NCBI GenBank assembly: GCA_963743825.1
Contig: CAVURC010000012.1
Location: 21,763 to 85,762 of the forward strand
Source: Sva-07 sp963743825
GTDB taxonomy: Bacteria > Actinomycetota > Acidimicrobiia > Acidimicrobiales > Ilumatobacteraceae
Direction: 5' to 3'
DNA length: 64,000 nt
Positions within the stretch are counted from its first letter, which is position 1. Each line of letters opens with the position of its first letter. A program made the translations under genes and the position numbers. The notes beneath the pieces are model-generated. The model had not been told where the DNA came from, searched no databases, and worked only from the letters and a program-made list of their open reading frames with translations. Positions 7,646 through 16,753 of this stretch are shown in pieces.

Positions 7646-10600
7646 ATGGGGTTCAACAACCCGTCCTGGTCATGGAGCGAACTCGAAGCGGCCCTGTCGG
7701 ACCGACCGTCGGCCGGTCGAGACGGACGCGCCCCGGGAAGTCCCTCGTGGAACTCGGGTGGTGACGGTCCGGCGTGGAGCCGCAAGCGCCAACCCTTCGA
7801 GGCGCCACCTGAACTGACGCGTTCGGCCGACGCGACCCCGTACGCCGAGCTGCACTGTCACTCGAACTTCTCGTTCCTCGACGGTGCGTCGCACCCCGAG
7901 GAACTGGCCACCGAGGCAGCCCGGCTCGGACTCGATGCGCTGGCCATCACCGACCACGACGGCCTCTACGGGGTCGTGCGCTTCGCCGAGGCGGCCAAGG
8001 CAGTCGGCCTGGCGACCGTGTTCGGAGCCGAGATCGGGCTGTCGGCGCACCAGGGATCGGTTGTCCGATCCGAACGTGACATCGACCGTCAGATCGACAC
8101 GGGGATGGTCCCCGACTCCCATGCCCCCGATCCGCCGGGGACCCACCTGCTCGTGCTCGCCGACGGCCCCACCGGATACGCCCGGCTGTCTCGGACACTC
8201 AGTACCGGGCACCTCGCAGGCGAGAAGGGCGCCCCGCAGTTTGCGTTCGCCGACGTGGCCGACACCGTCGTCGGCCACGCTTGGGTGCTCACCGGGTGCC
8301 GCAAGGGAGCGGTCCCGGCTGCACTGGTTGCCAACGGTCCAGCGGCAGCTCGCCGCGAGCTGCTCCGGCTGGTCGACGCGTTCGGGCGTGACCGCGTGCT
8401 GGTGGAGTTGTGGGATCACGGCGATCCCCTCGACTCCGCCCGCAACGATGCGCTCGTCGAGATCGCCCACCGCGAGCGAGTCGAGTGCGTGGCGACCAAC
8501 AACGTCCACTACGCAACCCCCGCGCAGCGCAAGCTGGCCACGGCGCTCGCCGCGGTGCGGTCGCGTCGGAGTCTCGACCAGATCGACCCGTGGCTGCCGG
8601 CTGCGGCTGGAGCACATCTGCGTTCCGGCGCCGAGCAGGCCCGGCGGTTCCGGCGGTATCCGGGTGTGATCGAGCGGGCGGCCGAGATCGGGCGGGCAGC
8701 CGCATTCGACCTGTCGCTCGTGGCGCCGAAGTTGCCGCCGTTCCCGTGTCCCGACGGGCTGACCGAGATGCAGTACCTGCGTCGAGTGACCGAGGAAGGC
8801 GCCCGACGCCGCTACGGCGATCGACCGGTGCACGCCGACTCCGCCGTATACGGCGTCGCCGAAGACCTGTCGTTGCGGGCTCGGGCCTGGACGACCATCG
8901 ACCACGAGCTGGCGCTCGTCGAACAGCTCGACTTCGCCGGGTACTTCCTGATCGTGTGGGACATCGTCGAGTTCTGTCGACGGGCGAACATCTTCTGCCA
9001 GGGCCGGGGGAGCGCGGCCAACTCGGCGGTCTGTTACGCCATCGGAGTCACGGCGGCCGACGCCGTGTCGCTCGGGTTGCTGTTCGAACGGTTCCTGTCG
9101 CCCGAACGTGACGGCCCGCCCGACATCGACGTCGACATAGAAAGTGACCGCAGAGAGGAGGTGATCCAGTACGTCTTCGAACGCTACGGCCGCCACCACA
9201 CCGCCCAGGTCGCGAACGTCATCACCTACCGGGCGCGGTCGGCGGTGCGTGACATGGCCAAGGCCCTCGGCTTCGAACCCGGCCAGCAGGACGCCTGGTC
9301 GAAGCAGGTCGACGGCTGGGGCGGTGTGGCATCGACCGCGGCGCAACCCGACTGCACGATTCCCGAGTCGGTACTGGAGCTGGCCCTCGAGGTGGAGGAC
9401 GCGCCGCGTCACCTCGGCATCCACTCGGGTGGCATGGTGATCTGCGACCGGCCGGTCATCGAGGTCTGCCCCGTGGAGTGGGCCCGGATGGACAAGCGGT
9501 CGGTGCTGCAGTGGGACAAGGACGACTGCGCCCGCACGGGCCTCGTCAAGTTCGATCTGCTCGGGCTCGGGATGCTGTCGGCGTTGCACTACGCCGTCGA
9601 TCTCGTGCGCGAACACCGCGGCTACGAGATCGACCTCGCCACCATCCCCCAGGACGATGACGTGTACGGGATGCTGTGCCGGGCCGACACGGTCGGGGTC
9701 TTCCAGATCGAGTCGAGGGCACAGATGGCGACGTTGCCACGGCTCAAGCCGCGCCGGTTCTACGACCTCGTGGTGGAGGTGGCGCTGATCCGCCCCGGCC
9801 CGATCCAGGGCGGGTCGGTGCATCCGTACATCCGGCGTCGCAACGGGCTCGAGCCGATCACCTACCTGCATCCGTTACTGGAAAATTCACTTGGCAAGAC
9901 CCTCGGCGTGCCGCTGTTCCAGGAGCAGCTGATGCAGATGGCGATCGACGTCGCCGGGTTCTCGCCGGCCGAGTCGGACGAGTTGCGTCAGGCGATGGGC
10001 TCGAAGCGTTCGGCGGCGCGGATGGAGCGGCTGAAGGAGCGGCTGTTCGCCGGGATGGCCGAGCGTGGCATCCCCGACGACGTCGCCGACGAGTTGTACG
10101 TCAAGATGAAAGCGTTCTCGAACTACGGGTTCCCCGAGTCGCACTCGGTGAGCTTCGCCTATCTCGTCTACTCGTCGTCGTGGATCAAGTACCACGAACC
10201 CGCCGCGTTCTGTGCGGCGTTGCTCAACGCGCAGCCGATGGGGTTCTGGTCGCCGCACACGCTGGTACGTGACGCCCGCCGCCACGGCGTGGTCGTGCAC
10301 ACCCCCGACCTCAACGCGTCGCGTGCCGCGGCGACGTTGGAGCCGAGCGATGCGTCACAGAACGGGGTCGCGGTGCGGCTGGGGATCGGCTCGGTGCGCG
10401 GGGTCGGCTCGGAGCTGGCCGACGAGATCGAGGCGACCCGCACGGTGGATGGGCTGTTCACCGACACCGAAGACCTCGTGCGGCGAGTGCCGTCGCTGAC
10501 GTTGGCGCAGCTGGAGGCGATGGCGACCGGCGGGTTGTTCGGCGAGTGCTTCGGTCTCGATCGGCGAATGGCGCTGTGGACCGTCGGAGCGACCGCACAG

Positions 10601-11074
10601 TCACGACCTGGGCGGCTGGCCGGGGTCGTCACCGGTGATGCATCACCTCGCCTTCCGGGGATGACCCCGATGGAGGAGGCAGTCGCCGACCTGTGGGCGA
10701 CCGGCGTGTCGCCCGATGGGCATCCGACGATCTTCGTGCGCGACGAACTGACCCGCCTCGGCGTGCTCACGTCATCGCAGCTGTGGGACCCCGAGCCGGG
10801 TTCGATCGTCCAGGTCGCCGGGGTGGTCACCCACCGTCAGCGGCCGATGACTGCGCAAGGTGTCACGTTCCTCAACCTGGAGGACGAGACCGGCCTGATC
10901 AACGTGGTGGTGTCGAAAGGATGCTGGGCGAGGTTCCGCAGGGTCGCCCGTGAGGCTCCGGCGATGCTCGTCCGCGGCCGGCTCGAACGCAGTGAAGGCG
11001 TCGTCAACATCGTCGCCGACCACCTCGCCCCCCTCCCCATGCCCGCTCCGACGACCTCCCGCGACTTCCGCTGA
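7646..11074 (+). CDS. dnaE2: Error-prone DNA polymerase DnaE2
   Basis: A 1142-residue C-family polymerase. Domains in order: PHP (ELHCHSNFSFLDG near residue 70), palm with catalytic PDIDVD (about 492-497), fingers, and a C-terminal OB domain (about 1050-1100). The start at 7646 (MGFNNPSWSW) is preferred over an upstream in-frame ATG at 7562 because it matches DnaE2 N-termini and lies just after the -10 and LexA box. DnaE2 performs SOS mutagenic synthesis with ImuA' and ImuB, encoded 3 kb away. A strong hairpin overlaps the stop codon. Confidence 0.95.
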   Translation: MGFNNPSWSWSELEAALSDRPSAGRDGRAPGSPSWNSGGDGPAWSRKRQPFEAPPELTRSADATPYAELHCHSNFSFLDGASHPEELATEAARLGLDALAITDHDGLYGVVRFAEAAKAVGLATVFGAEIGLSAHQGSVVRSERDIDRQIDTGMVPDSHAPDPPGTHLLVLADGPTGYARLSRTLSTGHLAGEKGAPQFAFADVADTVVGHAWVLTGCRKGAVPAALVANGPAAARRELLRLVDAFGRDRVLVELWDHGDPLDSARNDALVEIAHRERVECVATNNVHYATPAQRKLATALAAVRSRRSLDQIDPWLPAAAGAHLRSGAEQARRFRRYPGVIERAAEIGRAAAFDLSLVAPKLPPFPCPDGLTEMQYLRRVTEEGARRRYGDRPVHADSAVYGVAEDLSLRARAWTTIDHELALVEQLDFAGYFLIVWDIVEFCRRANIFCQGRGSAANSAVCYAIGVTAADAVSLGLLFERFLSPERDGPPDIDVDIESDRREEVIQYVFERYGRHHTAQVANVITYRARSAVRDMAKALGFEPGQQDAWSKQVDGWGGVASTAAQPDCTIPESVLELALEVEDAPRHLGIHSGGMVICDRPVIEVCPVEWARMDKRSVLQWDKDDCARTGLVKFDLLGLGMLSALHYAVDLVREHRGYEIDLATIPQDDDVYGMLCRADTVGVFQIESRAQMATLPRLKPRRFYDLVVEVALIRPGPIQGGSVHPYIRRRNGLEPITYLHPLLENSLGKTLGVPLFQEQLMQMAIDVAGFSPAESDELRQAMGSKRSAARMERLKERLFAGMAERGIPDDVADELYVKMKAFSNYGFPESHSVSFAYLVYSSSWIKYHEPAAFCAALLNAQPMGFWSPHTLVRDARRHGVVVHTPDLNASRAAATLEPSDASQNGVAVRLGIGSVRGVGSELADEIEATRTVDGLFTDTEDLVRRVPSLTLAQLEAMATGGLFGECFGLDRRMALWTVGATAQSRPGRLAGVVTGDASPRLPGMTPMEEAVADLWATGVSPDGHPTIFVRDELTRLGVLTSSQLWDPEPGSIVQVAGVVTHRQRPMTAQGVTFLNLEDETGLINVVVSKGCWARFRRVAREAPAMLVRGRLERSEGVVNIVADHLAPLPMPAPTTSRDFR

Positions 11075-11105
11075 ATGAGACGCGGGTCTGACCCCGCGTC
11101 TCATT
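11074..11105. terminator. Hairpin terminator after dnaE2
   Basis: Arms AATGAGACGCGGG (11074-11086) and CCCGCGTCTCATT (11093-11105), centre TCTGAC. A degenerate relative lies at 35275-35316. Confidence 0.8.
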
Positions 11106-11142
11106 TGCAGGGTCGCCGCCTGCTCTGGGAACGTCTGCACCC

Positions 11143-11955
11143 GTGCTCTCCTCGTTCGACCTCCTCGACCTGCAGCCGACCGACGACCCGCAACGGTTCC
11201 GGCTCGCCGCCCGCGCCGGCCTGTGCACCCCGTTCGGGTTCCTCTACGGAGGTTCGGGGATCGCAGCGTCGATCGAAGCAGCCGAACGGGCGACAGGGCG
11301 ACCGCTGCAGTGGATCGCCACTCAGTTCATCGGCACGCCGGTGCCGGATGACATCGTCGACTTCGAGGTGACGATGCCCGCCCACGGCAAGGCGACCACG
11401 CAAGCCCAGGTGGTCGCGACCGTGGACGGGCGACCGGTGTTCACATCGCTGAGCGCTCACACCGAGCGCCAGAGTGGCGACGGCGCCCAGTTCCTCCGCA
11501 TGCCGGTGGTTCCCCCGCCGGAGGATTGCCCATCGATGTCGGAACCGTTCGCCGCGATCGTTGCCGGCACGTTCTTCGATCATCTCGAGCGCCGGCTCGC
11601 TGCCGGCAAGATCGCCATCGAGGCGATCGACAACCCGCAGGCCGGCCCGTTGGCGATGTGGTGTCGGATCCCCGACCATCAGATCGGCAGTCCGGCGACG
11701 CAAGCGTTCGTCGCCGACATCATCCCCCTCGCCGTGTGCGCCGCGCTCGGATCGATGCCCGGCGGCACCAGCCTCGACAACACCGTGCGCATCATCGATC
11801 CGGAACCGTCCGAGTGGGTACTGCTCGACATCACTGCCGAGGGTTTCCACCGATCGATCGGTCACGGCTCGTTGCACCTGTGGAGCCGGGATGGCCGCCT
11901 TCTCGGTACTGCCCAACAGACCTGCATCATCCGGACCAGCCACCACACCCGCTGA
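11143..11955 (+). CDS. TesB-like acyl-CoA thioesterase
   Basis: A 270-residue double-hotdog protein that hydrolyses acyl-CoA to free acid and CoA. Visible family features are the first hotdog with a GFLYGGSG turn, and the second with SLDNTVRI (about residue 206) and the conserved tail HGSLHLWSRDGRLLGTAQQT. Length is normal for TesB proteins. It starts with GTG shortly after the dnaE2 terminator, so it is probably separately transcribed. Confidence 0.88.
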   Translation: MLSSFDLLDLQPTDDPQRFRLAARAGLCTPFGFLYGGSGIAASIEAAERATGRPLQWIATQFIGTPVPDDIVDFEVTMPAHGKATTQAQVVATVDGRPVFTSLSAHTERQSGDGAQFLRMPVVPPPEDCPSMSEPFAAIVAGTFFDHLERRLAAGKIAIEAIDNPQAGPLAMWCRIPDHQIGSPATQAFVADIIPLAVCAALGSMPGGTSLDNTVRIIDPEPSEWVLLDITAEGFHRSIGHGSLHLWSRDGRLLGTAQQTCIIRTSHHTR

Positions 11956-12003
11956 CAGTAGGAGTCATACTTGTCGGAGTAATACCGTGGGATCGGATCA
12001 TCA

Positions 12004-12032
12004 TTGCAGCAGGGGTCAGACCCCTGTTGCAA
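12004..12032. terminator. Hairpin between thioesterase and Nudix 3' ends
   Basis: Arms TTGCAGCAGGGGTC (12004-12017) and GACCCCTGTTGCAA (12019-12032) around one central A, with one mismatch. It lies between convergent genes and carries the GGGGTCAGACCCC core seen again at 51126-51226. Confidence 0.78.
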
Positions 12033-12034
12033 GG

Positions 12035-12526
12035 TCAGATGCCGGTGTCGATCGGGGGCGACGGTGGGCCGTCGGTACCCAATCGGCGCAACAGCGAGCC
12101 GAGTTGGCGGGGGGAGAACCATGTGCCGTCGGTTGTCGCCGACTCGATCTCGTCGAGGTGCCACCAACGAACTTCGTGGAGACGTTCGGCCCGCAACTGC
12201 TCCCACGAGAGTGCCGGGGTCGGCTCGAACTGCTCGGTCGCCTCGACGACGTAGTAGCGGTCCTGTTGGCCGTCCCAGAGACCGTCCTCGTGGGGAATGA
12301 TGTGCTCGCGGTTCCAGACGTGAGCACCGACGACCGGATCGTGGAGCCCCACCTCCTCGATCAGCTCCCGATGCAGCGCTTCGAGATGGGTCTCGCCCGG
12401 GTCGATGCCGCCCCCGGGAAGGGACCAGACCGTCCGCGTGGGGAACTCGAAGCGCACCAACAAGATGTGCTGGTCGGGCGTGATGAGGAGCGCACGAACG
12501 GCCTGGCGGATGCGCAGCTCTGACAC
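12035..12526 (-). CDS. Nudix hydrolase
   Basis: A 163-residue protein with an exact Nudix box: GGGIDPGE, seven residues, then RELIEEVGL (about residues 38-60). It begins with the typical beta strand AVRALLITPD. Substrate unknown. Its start lies 4 bp from the stop of the upstream DUF3039 gene, so the two form a transcription unit. Confidence 0.9.
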   Translation of the reverse strand: MSELRIRQAVRALLITPDQHILLVRFEFPTRTVWSLPGGGIDPGETHLEALHRELIEEVGLHDPVVGAHVWNREHIIPHEDGLWDGQQDRYYVVEATEQFEPTPALSWEQLRAERLHEVRWWHLDEIESATTDGTWFSPRQLGSLLRRLGTDGPPSPPIDTGI

Positions 12527-12529
12527 GGG

Positions 12530-12820
12530 TCAGTCGTTCGGGGTGTCGCGTAGGTCACCGTTGAACGCCTTGTACATCGCGTAGACGCTCTTGCACTTCT
12601 CGCACAACGGCAGCTGCTTCGGATCGCGTGACGGCACCCAGACGAATCCGCACAGGGCCTCGACCGGTGTCCCCATCACACGGGCCTCCAGAACGACTGC
12701 TGCGGCGTTCTCGCCACGCTTGGTCTTCACGATGTGGGCTGAGGTTGGTTCGCCCGTCTCGGTGGTCTCGTCGGTGTCGACATCGACGCGTTCGACGGGC
12801 ATCGTTTCGAGGTCGGTCAT
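12530..12820 (-). CDS. DUF3039 family protein
   Basis: A 96-residue actinobacterial protein. The core GTPVEALCGFVWVPSRDP followed by LPLCEKCKSVY contains three cysteines that may bind zinc. Function of the family is unknown. The start MTDLETMPVERVDV at 12820 fits best; an in-frame ATG at 12837 is an alternative. It is the first gene of a two-gene unit with the Nudix hydrolase. Confidence 0.82.
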   Translation of the reverse strand: MTDLETMPVERVDVDTDETTETGEPTSAHIVKTKRGENAAAVVLEARVMGTPVEALCGFVWVPSRDPKQLPLCEKCKSVYAMYKAFNGDLRDTPND

Positions 12821-12855
12821 GGGATCAGTGAACCACATCGGGTAGGGTGACCCTC

Positions 12856-12987
12856 GTGCTCGCCGCCATCGCCGCCATTGCTGCTCTCGTAGCAGCAGCA
12901 GGTGCAGCCGTGGCAGCGCGCCGCCCCGCACCCGTACTCATTCCGGTACGGGTCAGGCGGGGGACACGAGCCCAGCGGCAACGCTGA
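12856..12987 (+). CDS. Possible 43-residue membrane peptide
   Basis: A GTG start lies seven bases after a TAGGGT -10 box (12843-12848), the leaderless spacing used by recognised genes here. The peptide has a hydrophobic Ala/Ile/Leu/Val N-terminal half (MLAAIAAIAALVAAAGAAVA), long enough for one membrane span, followed by an Arg-rich tail. It ends 91 bp before the malic enzyme. No family is recognised, and the coding call depends mainly on the promoter. Confidence 0.4.
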   Translation: MLAAIAAIAALVAAAGAAVAARRPAPVLIPVRVRRGTRAQRQR

Positions 12988-13078
12988 GCACTCGTCGAAC
13001 TCGCCCGACCAGCCGGACACCGGCGGCGGGCTGCGCTGTCGGTCTCCGGTGAACCGTTCACCGACCCAAGGACTCGCC

Positions 13079-14311
13079 ATGACCAGCACCTCGCACTCGA
13101 CCGACACCGGCATCCCGGACGGCATCGACATGACCGACCCGTACGCCGACGACCCGGCATTCGAACTCCATCAGGGTGGCAAGCTGTCGATCGCTTCACG
13201 GGTGCCGATCGAGAGCCCGGACGACCTCTCGCTCGCGTACACCCCCGGCGTCGGCCGCGTGTCGCAGGCCATCGCCGACGAGCCGTCGCGCGTCTGGTCG
13301 CTGACGGGGCGGTCGAACGCCGTTGCCGTGCTCTCGAATGGCACCGCGGTGCTCGGGCTCGGCGACATCGGTCCCGAGGCGGCGATGCCGGTGATGGAGG
13401 GCAAAGCGGTGCTGTTCAAGCGGTTCGGCGGCGTCGACGCCTACCCGATCTGTGTCGATGCTCGAACGGTCGACGAGATGGTGGCGATCGGCAAGGCCAT
13501 CGCCCCCACCTTCGGTGGCATCAACCTCGAGGACATCAAGGCGCCGGAGTGCTTCGAGATCGAGCGTCGACTGCAGGCTGAACTCGACATCCCCGTCTTC
13601 CACGACGACCAGCACGGCACGGCCATCGTGGCGCTCGCGGCGTTGATCAATGCGGCCACGGTCGTGGGCAAGCTCGTCGGGGACCTGCGCGTCGTGATCG
13701 TCGGAACCGGCGCAGCCGGGGTTGCAGTCGCCGAGCTGCTCCACGATGCGGGAGTCGGCCAGGGCGGCACGGGCGACATCATCGGCGTCGACAGCTCGGG
13801 AATCCTGCATCACGAACGGGCAAACCTCACGCCGACCAAGCAGTGGTTCGTCGACAACGGCAATTGCGACGACCGTCGTGGCGGCGTGCGCGAAGCGCTG
13901 CACGGCGCTGACGTGCTCCTGGGGCTGTCCGGGCCCGGGATCATCCAGCCCGAGTGGCTCGCCGAGATGGCCGACGACGCGATCGTGTTCGCCATGGCCA
14001 ACCCGACCCCCGAGGTGATGCCCGAGTTGATGCCGTCGAACGTGTCGGTCATCGCCACCGGTCGCAGTGACTATCCGAACCAGATCAACAATGTGCTCGC
14101 CTTCCCCGGCGTGTTTCGCGGGATGCTCGACGTTCACGCAACCAAGTGCACCATCGAGATGAAGCGTGCGGCCGCCGATGCGCTGGCGGGTCTCGTGTCC
14201 GAGCCCACTGCGCAGCGCATCATCCCCGGCGCATTCGAAACCGGGGTCGCCGAGGTGATCGCCGAGTCGGTCAGTGCGGTCGCCATCGCTCAGGGACACG
14301 TCCGCTCCTGA
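13079..14311 (+). CDS. NAD(P)-dependent malic enzyme
   Basis: A 410-residue short-form malic enzyme that oxidatively decarboxylates malate to pyruvate. Motifs in order: SLAYTPGVGRVSQAIAD (about residues 50-66), NLEDIKAPECFEIE (about 148-161), FHDDQHGTAIVALAAL (about 172-187), and the nucleotide-binding VIVGTGAAGVAVAELL (about 204-219). Cofactor preference cannot be decided. The ATG at 13079 fits the family length; upstream in-frame sequence lacks similarity. Confidence 0.95.
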   Translation: MTSTSHSTDTGIPDGIDMTDPYADDPAFELHQGGKLSIASRVPIESPDDLSLAYTPGVGRVSQAIADEPSRVWSLTGRSNAVAVLSNGTAVLGLGDIGPEAAMPVMEGKAVLFKRFGGVDAYPICVDARTVDEMVAIGKAIAPTFGGINLEDIKAPECFEIERRLQAELDIPVFHDDQHGTAIVALAALINAATVVGKLVGDLRVVIVGTGAAGVAVAELLHDAGVGQGGTGDIIGVDSSGILHHERANLTPTKQWFVDNGNCDDRRGGVREALHGADVLLGLSGPGIIQPEWLAEMADDAIVFAMANPTPEVMPELMPSNVSVIATGRSDYPNQINNVLAFPGVFRGMLDVHATKCTIEMKRAAADALAGLVSEPTAQRIIPGAFETGVAEVIAESVSAVAIAQGHVRS

Positions 14312-14344
14312 TCGGGCGGATCGTCGGAGGTCGACCGCCGCAGC

Positions 14345-15583
14345 TCACGACCCGAGCCAGCACATCGCCGCGACGAGCATGGCTTCGATTCCGGTTCGGA
14401 TCGTGGGGTCTTGAACGGGCGCGTAACGCGGGGAATGGTTGAAGGCGATGTCCTCGTTCACCCGGCCGGCAGCGAACGCCTTGTCCCACACGACCGGATC
14501 ACTCCCGCCGACGAACCAGAACACCGACGGACATCCTCCCCTCGCTCCGAACAGGCCGAAATCCTCACTCGCGGTGGCGACCGGCCCTTCCATGGCTCGA
14601 TCGGCGCCGAAGTGCTCGACGAACGCCGCCCCCACGGTCTTGGTGGCATCAGGGTCGTTCGTGACCGCGGGGAAGCTGTAGAGCGTGGTGATGTCGGGTG
14701 GCTGGGGAGCGCCGCACGAGTGCGCCTCACCGTGGGCGATCCGGCTGATCGCAGCGAGCACCTTCTCGCGGACCGCGGGCTCGAAGGTCCGCACGCTGAG
14801 CGTCAGCTCGGCACGGTCGGAGATGATGTTCTCCTTGGTGCCCACGTGCACGGTTCCGACGGTGACGACAGCGGAATCGGTCGCCGCGATGTTGCGCGAG
14901 ACGACGGTTTGGAGTTTCAGCACGGTCGCAGCCGCCATGACTGCCGGATCGACCGACTGCTCGGGCGTCGACCCGTGGGCGCCGCGGCCGTGCAGGACGA
15001 TCTTGAGTGCATCGCTCGCTGTCATGACGGCACCGTCGCGGTACAGCACCCAACCGGCTGGTGCCGGAGTGACGTGTTGGCCGAGCGCCACGTCGGGGGT
15101 GCCGAAACGCTCGAACAGGTGGTCGTCGATCATCGCAGTCGCGCCGCCACCGATCTCCTCGGCGGGTTGCACGACGATCATGACCTTGCCGCTCCACGCA
15201 TCGCGATGGGAGACGAGTTGTGTCGCCACACCGATCAACCAGGTGGCGTGCATGTCGTGCCCACATGCATGAGCGACCGGAACGTCGTTGCCGTCCGAAT
15301 CGTGTCCGATTGCCGTGCTGGCGTACGGCAGTCCCGTTGCCTCCTCGACCGGTAGCGCGTCGATGTCACCTCGAAGCAACACCGTCGGACCCGGACCGTT
15401 GTCCAGGGTGGCGACAACGCCAGTCACCCCGACGCCCGTCGTCACCTCGTATCCGAGGGCGCTCAATCGCTCCGCCATGATTCCGGCTGTCCGTACCTCA
15501 GCGAACGACAGCTCCGGATGCCGATGGAGATCCTCGTACAACGCACGGAGGTCGGGCAGCAACTCGGAAATGTCATCGAACAT
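14345..15583 (-). CDS. M20 family amidohydrolase
   Basis: A 412-residue metallo-amidohydrolase of the HipO/AmhX group, which cleaves N-acyl or N-carbamoyl amino acids. Metal and catalytic segments are LHRHPELSF (about residue 19), LLRGDIDALPVEE (about 70), HACGHDMHAT (about 104) and QPAEEIGGG (about 138). A dimerisation domain (GRGAHGSTPE) is inserted in the middle. It is convergent with the malic enzyme gene and stands alone. Confidence 0.92.
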   Translation of the reverse strand: MFDDISELLPDLRALYEDLHRHPELSFAEVRTAGIMAERLSALGYEVTTGVGVTGVVATLDNGPGPTVLLRGDIDALPVEEATGLPYASTAIGHDSDGNDVPVAHACGHDMHATWLIGVATQLVSHRDAWSGKVMIVVQPAEEIGGGATAMIDDHLFERFGTPDVALGQHVTPAPAGWVLYRDGAVMTASDALKIVLHGRGAHGSTPEQSVDPAVMAAATVLKLQTVVSRNIAATDSAVVTVGTVHVGTKENIISDRAELTLSVRTFEPAVREKVLAAISRIAHGEAHSCGAPQPPDITTLYSFPAVTNDPDATKTVGAAFVEHFGADRAMEGPVATASEDFGLFGARGGCPSVFWFVGGSDPVVWDKAFAAGRVNEDIAFNHSPRYAPVQDPTIRTGIEAMLVAAMCWLGS

Positions 15584-15678
15584 CGTGGTGTCCTTCCGGA
15601 AGGGTCGGCCAGGTCATCCTGCTCGATCGAGAGCGAACACTGCTCGGTCTTCGTCCGCTTGTCCAGCCGTGGCTCGCA

Positions 15679-16302
15679 TCACCTGAGCGCAGCGAGTTCG
15701 GCCGCGAGGTTCGCCCGGGCGCGCTGCTCCCACAGGCCGCGTGCCGTGGCCGTGGCGTAGATCGCCGTGCGGTCGACGAACTCCTGCACCACCGAGCCTC
15801 GTCCGATGCGCCACGCGTCGTCGTCGACATGGCGGAACTCGGCGCGCACGCTCGCGACGTAGGTGGAGTAGGCAGCCGGGTCGGCGCCGAGGATGGCGAG
15901 ATCGGCGTCGAGCAGGACTGCGGTGTCGCCGACCGGGGTCGGCGAGTCTCCGTGTGCGGTGGCCTCGATCATCGCAGCCACACGTTCGATGCGCTCGTTC
16001 GACCAGCCGAGTGTGGCCAGGTCGCGTCGCGCGAGACGGGCACTCGCTCGCTCGTTCGCGGGATGTGTGGGCTCGTACACGGCGTCGTGGTAGAACGCCG
16101 CGGCGACCACCTCGTCGAGGTGATCGACGTGTTCGGCGGCAGCCAGTTCTTCGATGTGGCGTATCACCCACACCACGTGGTTTGCAGTGTGATATCGCCG
16201 TTGCTTCTCGCGGTGGCGGGAGAGGAGCCCGTCGAGCAGGCGCCGATCGTCGCCCAGGTGACGTTGCCAGGCCAGCTCCAGCTCGGGTTCGGGTGCGGCC
16301 AC
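15679..16302 (-). CDS. HD-superfamily phosphohydrolase (COG4339 type)
   Basis: A 207-residue predicted metal-dependent phosphohydrolase. The fold shows RRYHTANHVVWVIRHI, the metal pair in AAAFYHDAVYEP, NERASARLA and an Asp in LLDADLAILG. The GTG at 16302 (VAAPEPELELAW) is chosen because sequence upstream of it overlaps the divergent DUF4031 gene and shows no similarity. Substrate is not known for the family. Confidence 0.83.
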   Translation of the reverse strand: MAAPEPELELAWQRHLGDDRRLLDGLLSRHREKQRRYHTANHVVWVIRHIEELAAAEHVDHLDEVVAAAFYHDAVYEPTHPANERASARLARRDLATLGWSNERIERVAAMIEATAHGDSPTPVGDTAVLLDADLAILGADPAAYSTYVASVRAEFRHVDDDAWRIGRGSVVQEFVDRTAIYATATARGLWEQRARANLAAELAALR

Positions 16303-16344
16303 GACGTCAGTGTGGCATCGTCGAGCGTGTGGCAGGGTGACGGC

Positions 16345-16626
16345 GTGGCGATCCTGATCGACGATGCACGTTGGTGGTGGCGTGGCAAGAAGTGGTGCCA
16401 CCTGGTCAGCGACACCTCGTACGACGAGCTCCACGAGTTCGCCGACCGCGCCGGGATCCCGCGACGCGGGTTCCAGGGAGATCACTACGACATCCCCGAG
16501 GACTACCGAGCCGAACTGATCGAGGCCGGCGCCCAGCCCGTCGAGAGCCGTGACCTCGTCCGTCGGCTGCGTGCGGCGGGCCTGCGGCTGTCGCCCGCCG
16601 AGCGCCGAGCGCGCACGACGACGTGA
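16345..16626 (+). CDS. DUF4031 family protein
   Basis: A 93-residue protein matching the family throughout: VAILIDDARWWWRGKKWCHLVSD, ELHEFADRAGIPRRGFQGDHYD, and a C-terminal LVRRLRAAGLR. The function is unknown. The GTG at 16345 follows a weak CAGGGT -10 box by six bases and lies 42 bp from the divergent HD gene. Confidence 0.85.
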   Translation: MAILIDDARWWWRGKKWCHLVSDTSYDELHEFADRAGIPRRGFQGDHYDIPEDYRAELIEAGAQPVESRDLVRRLRAAGLRLSPAERRARTTT

Positions 16627-16753
16627 GTCGACACCTCGGTCGCGTAGCGCAGCGGGCGTCGCCCCTCACCGATGAGATTCAGGCGCAACTGTTGCACCAC
16701 AACCTCATCGCAACCCGCTCGGAGATGCCGACGTGTCGACGCCCTCTGGCACA

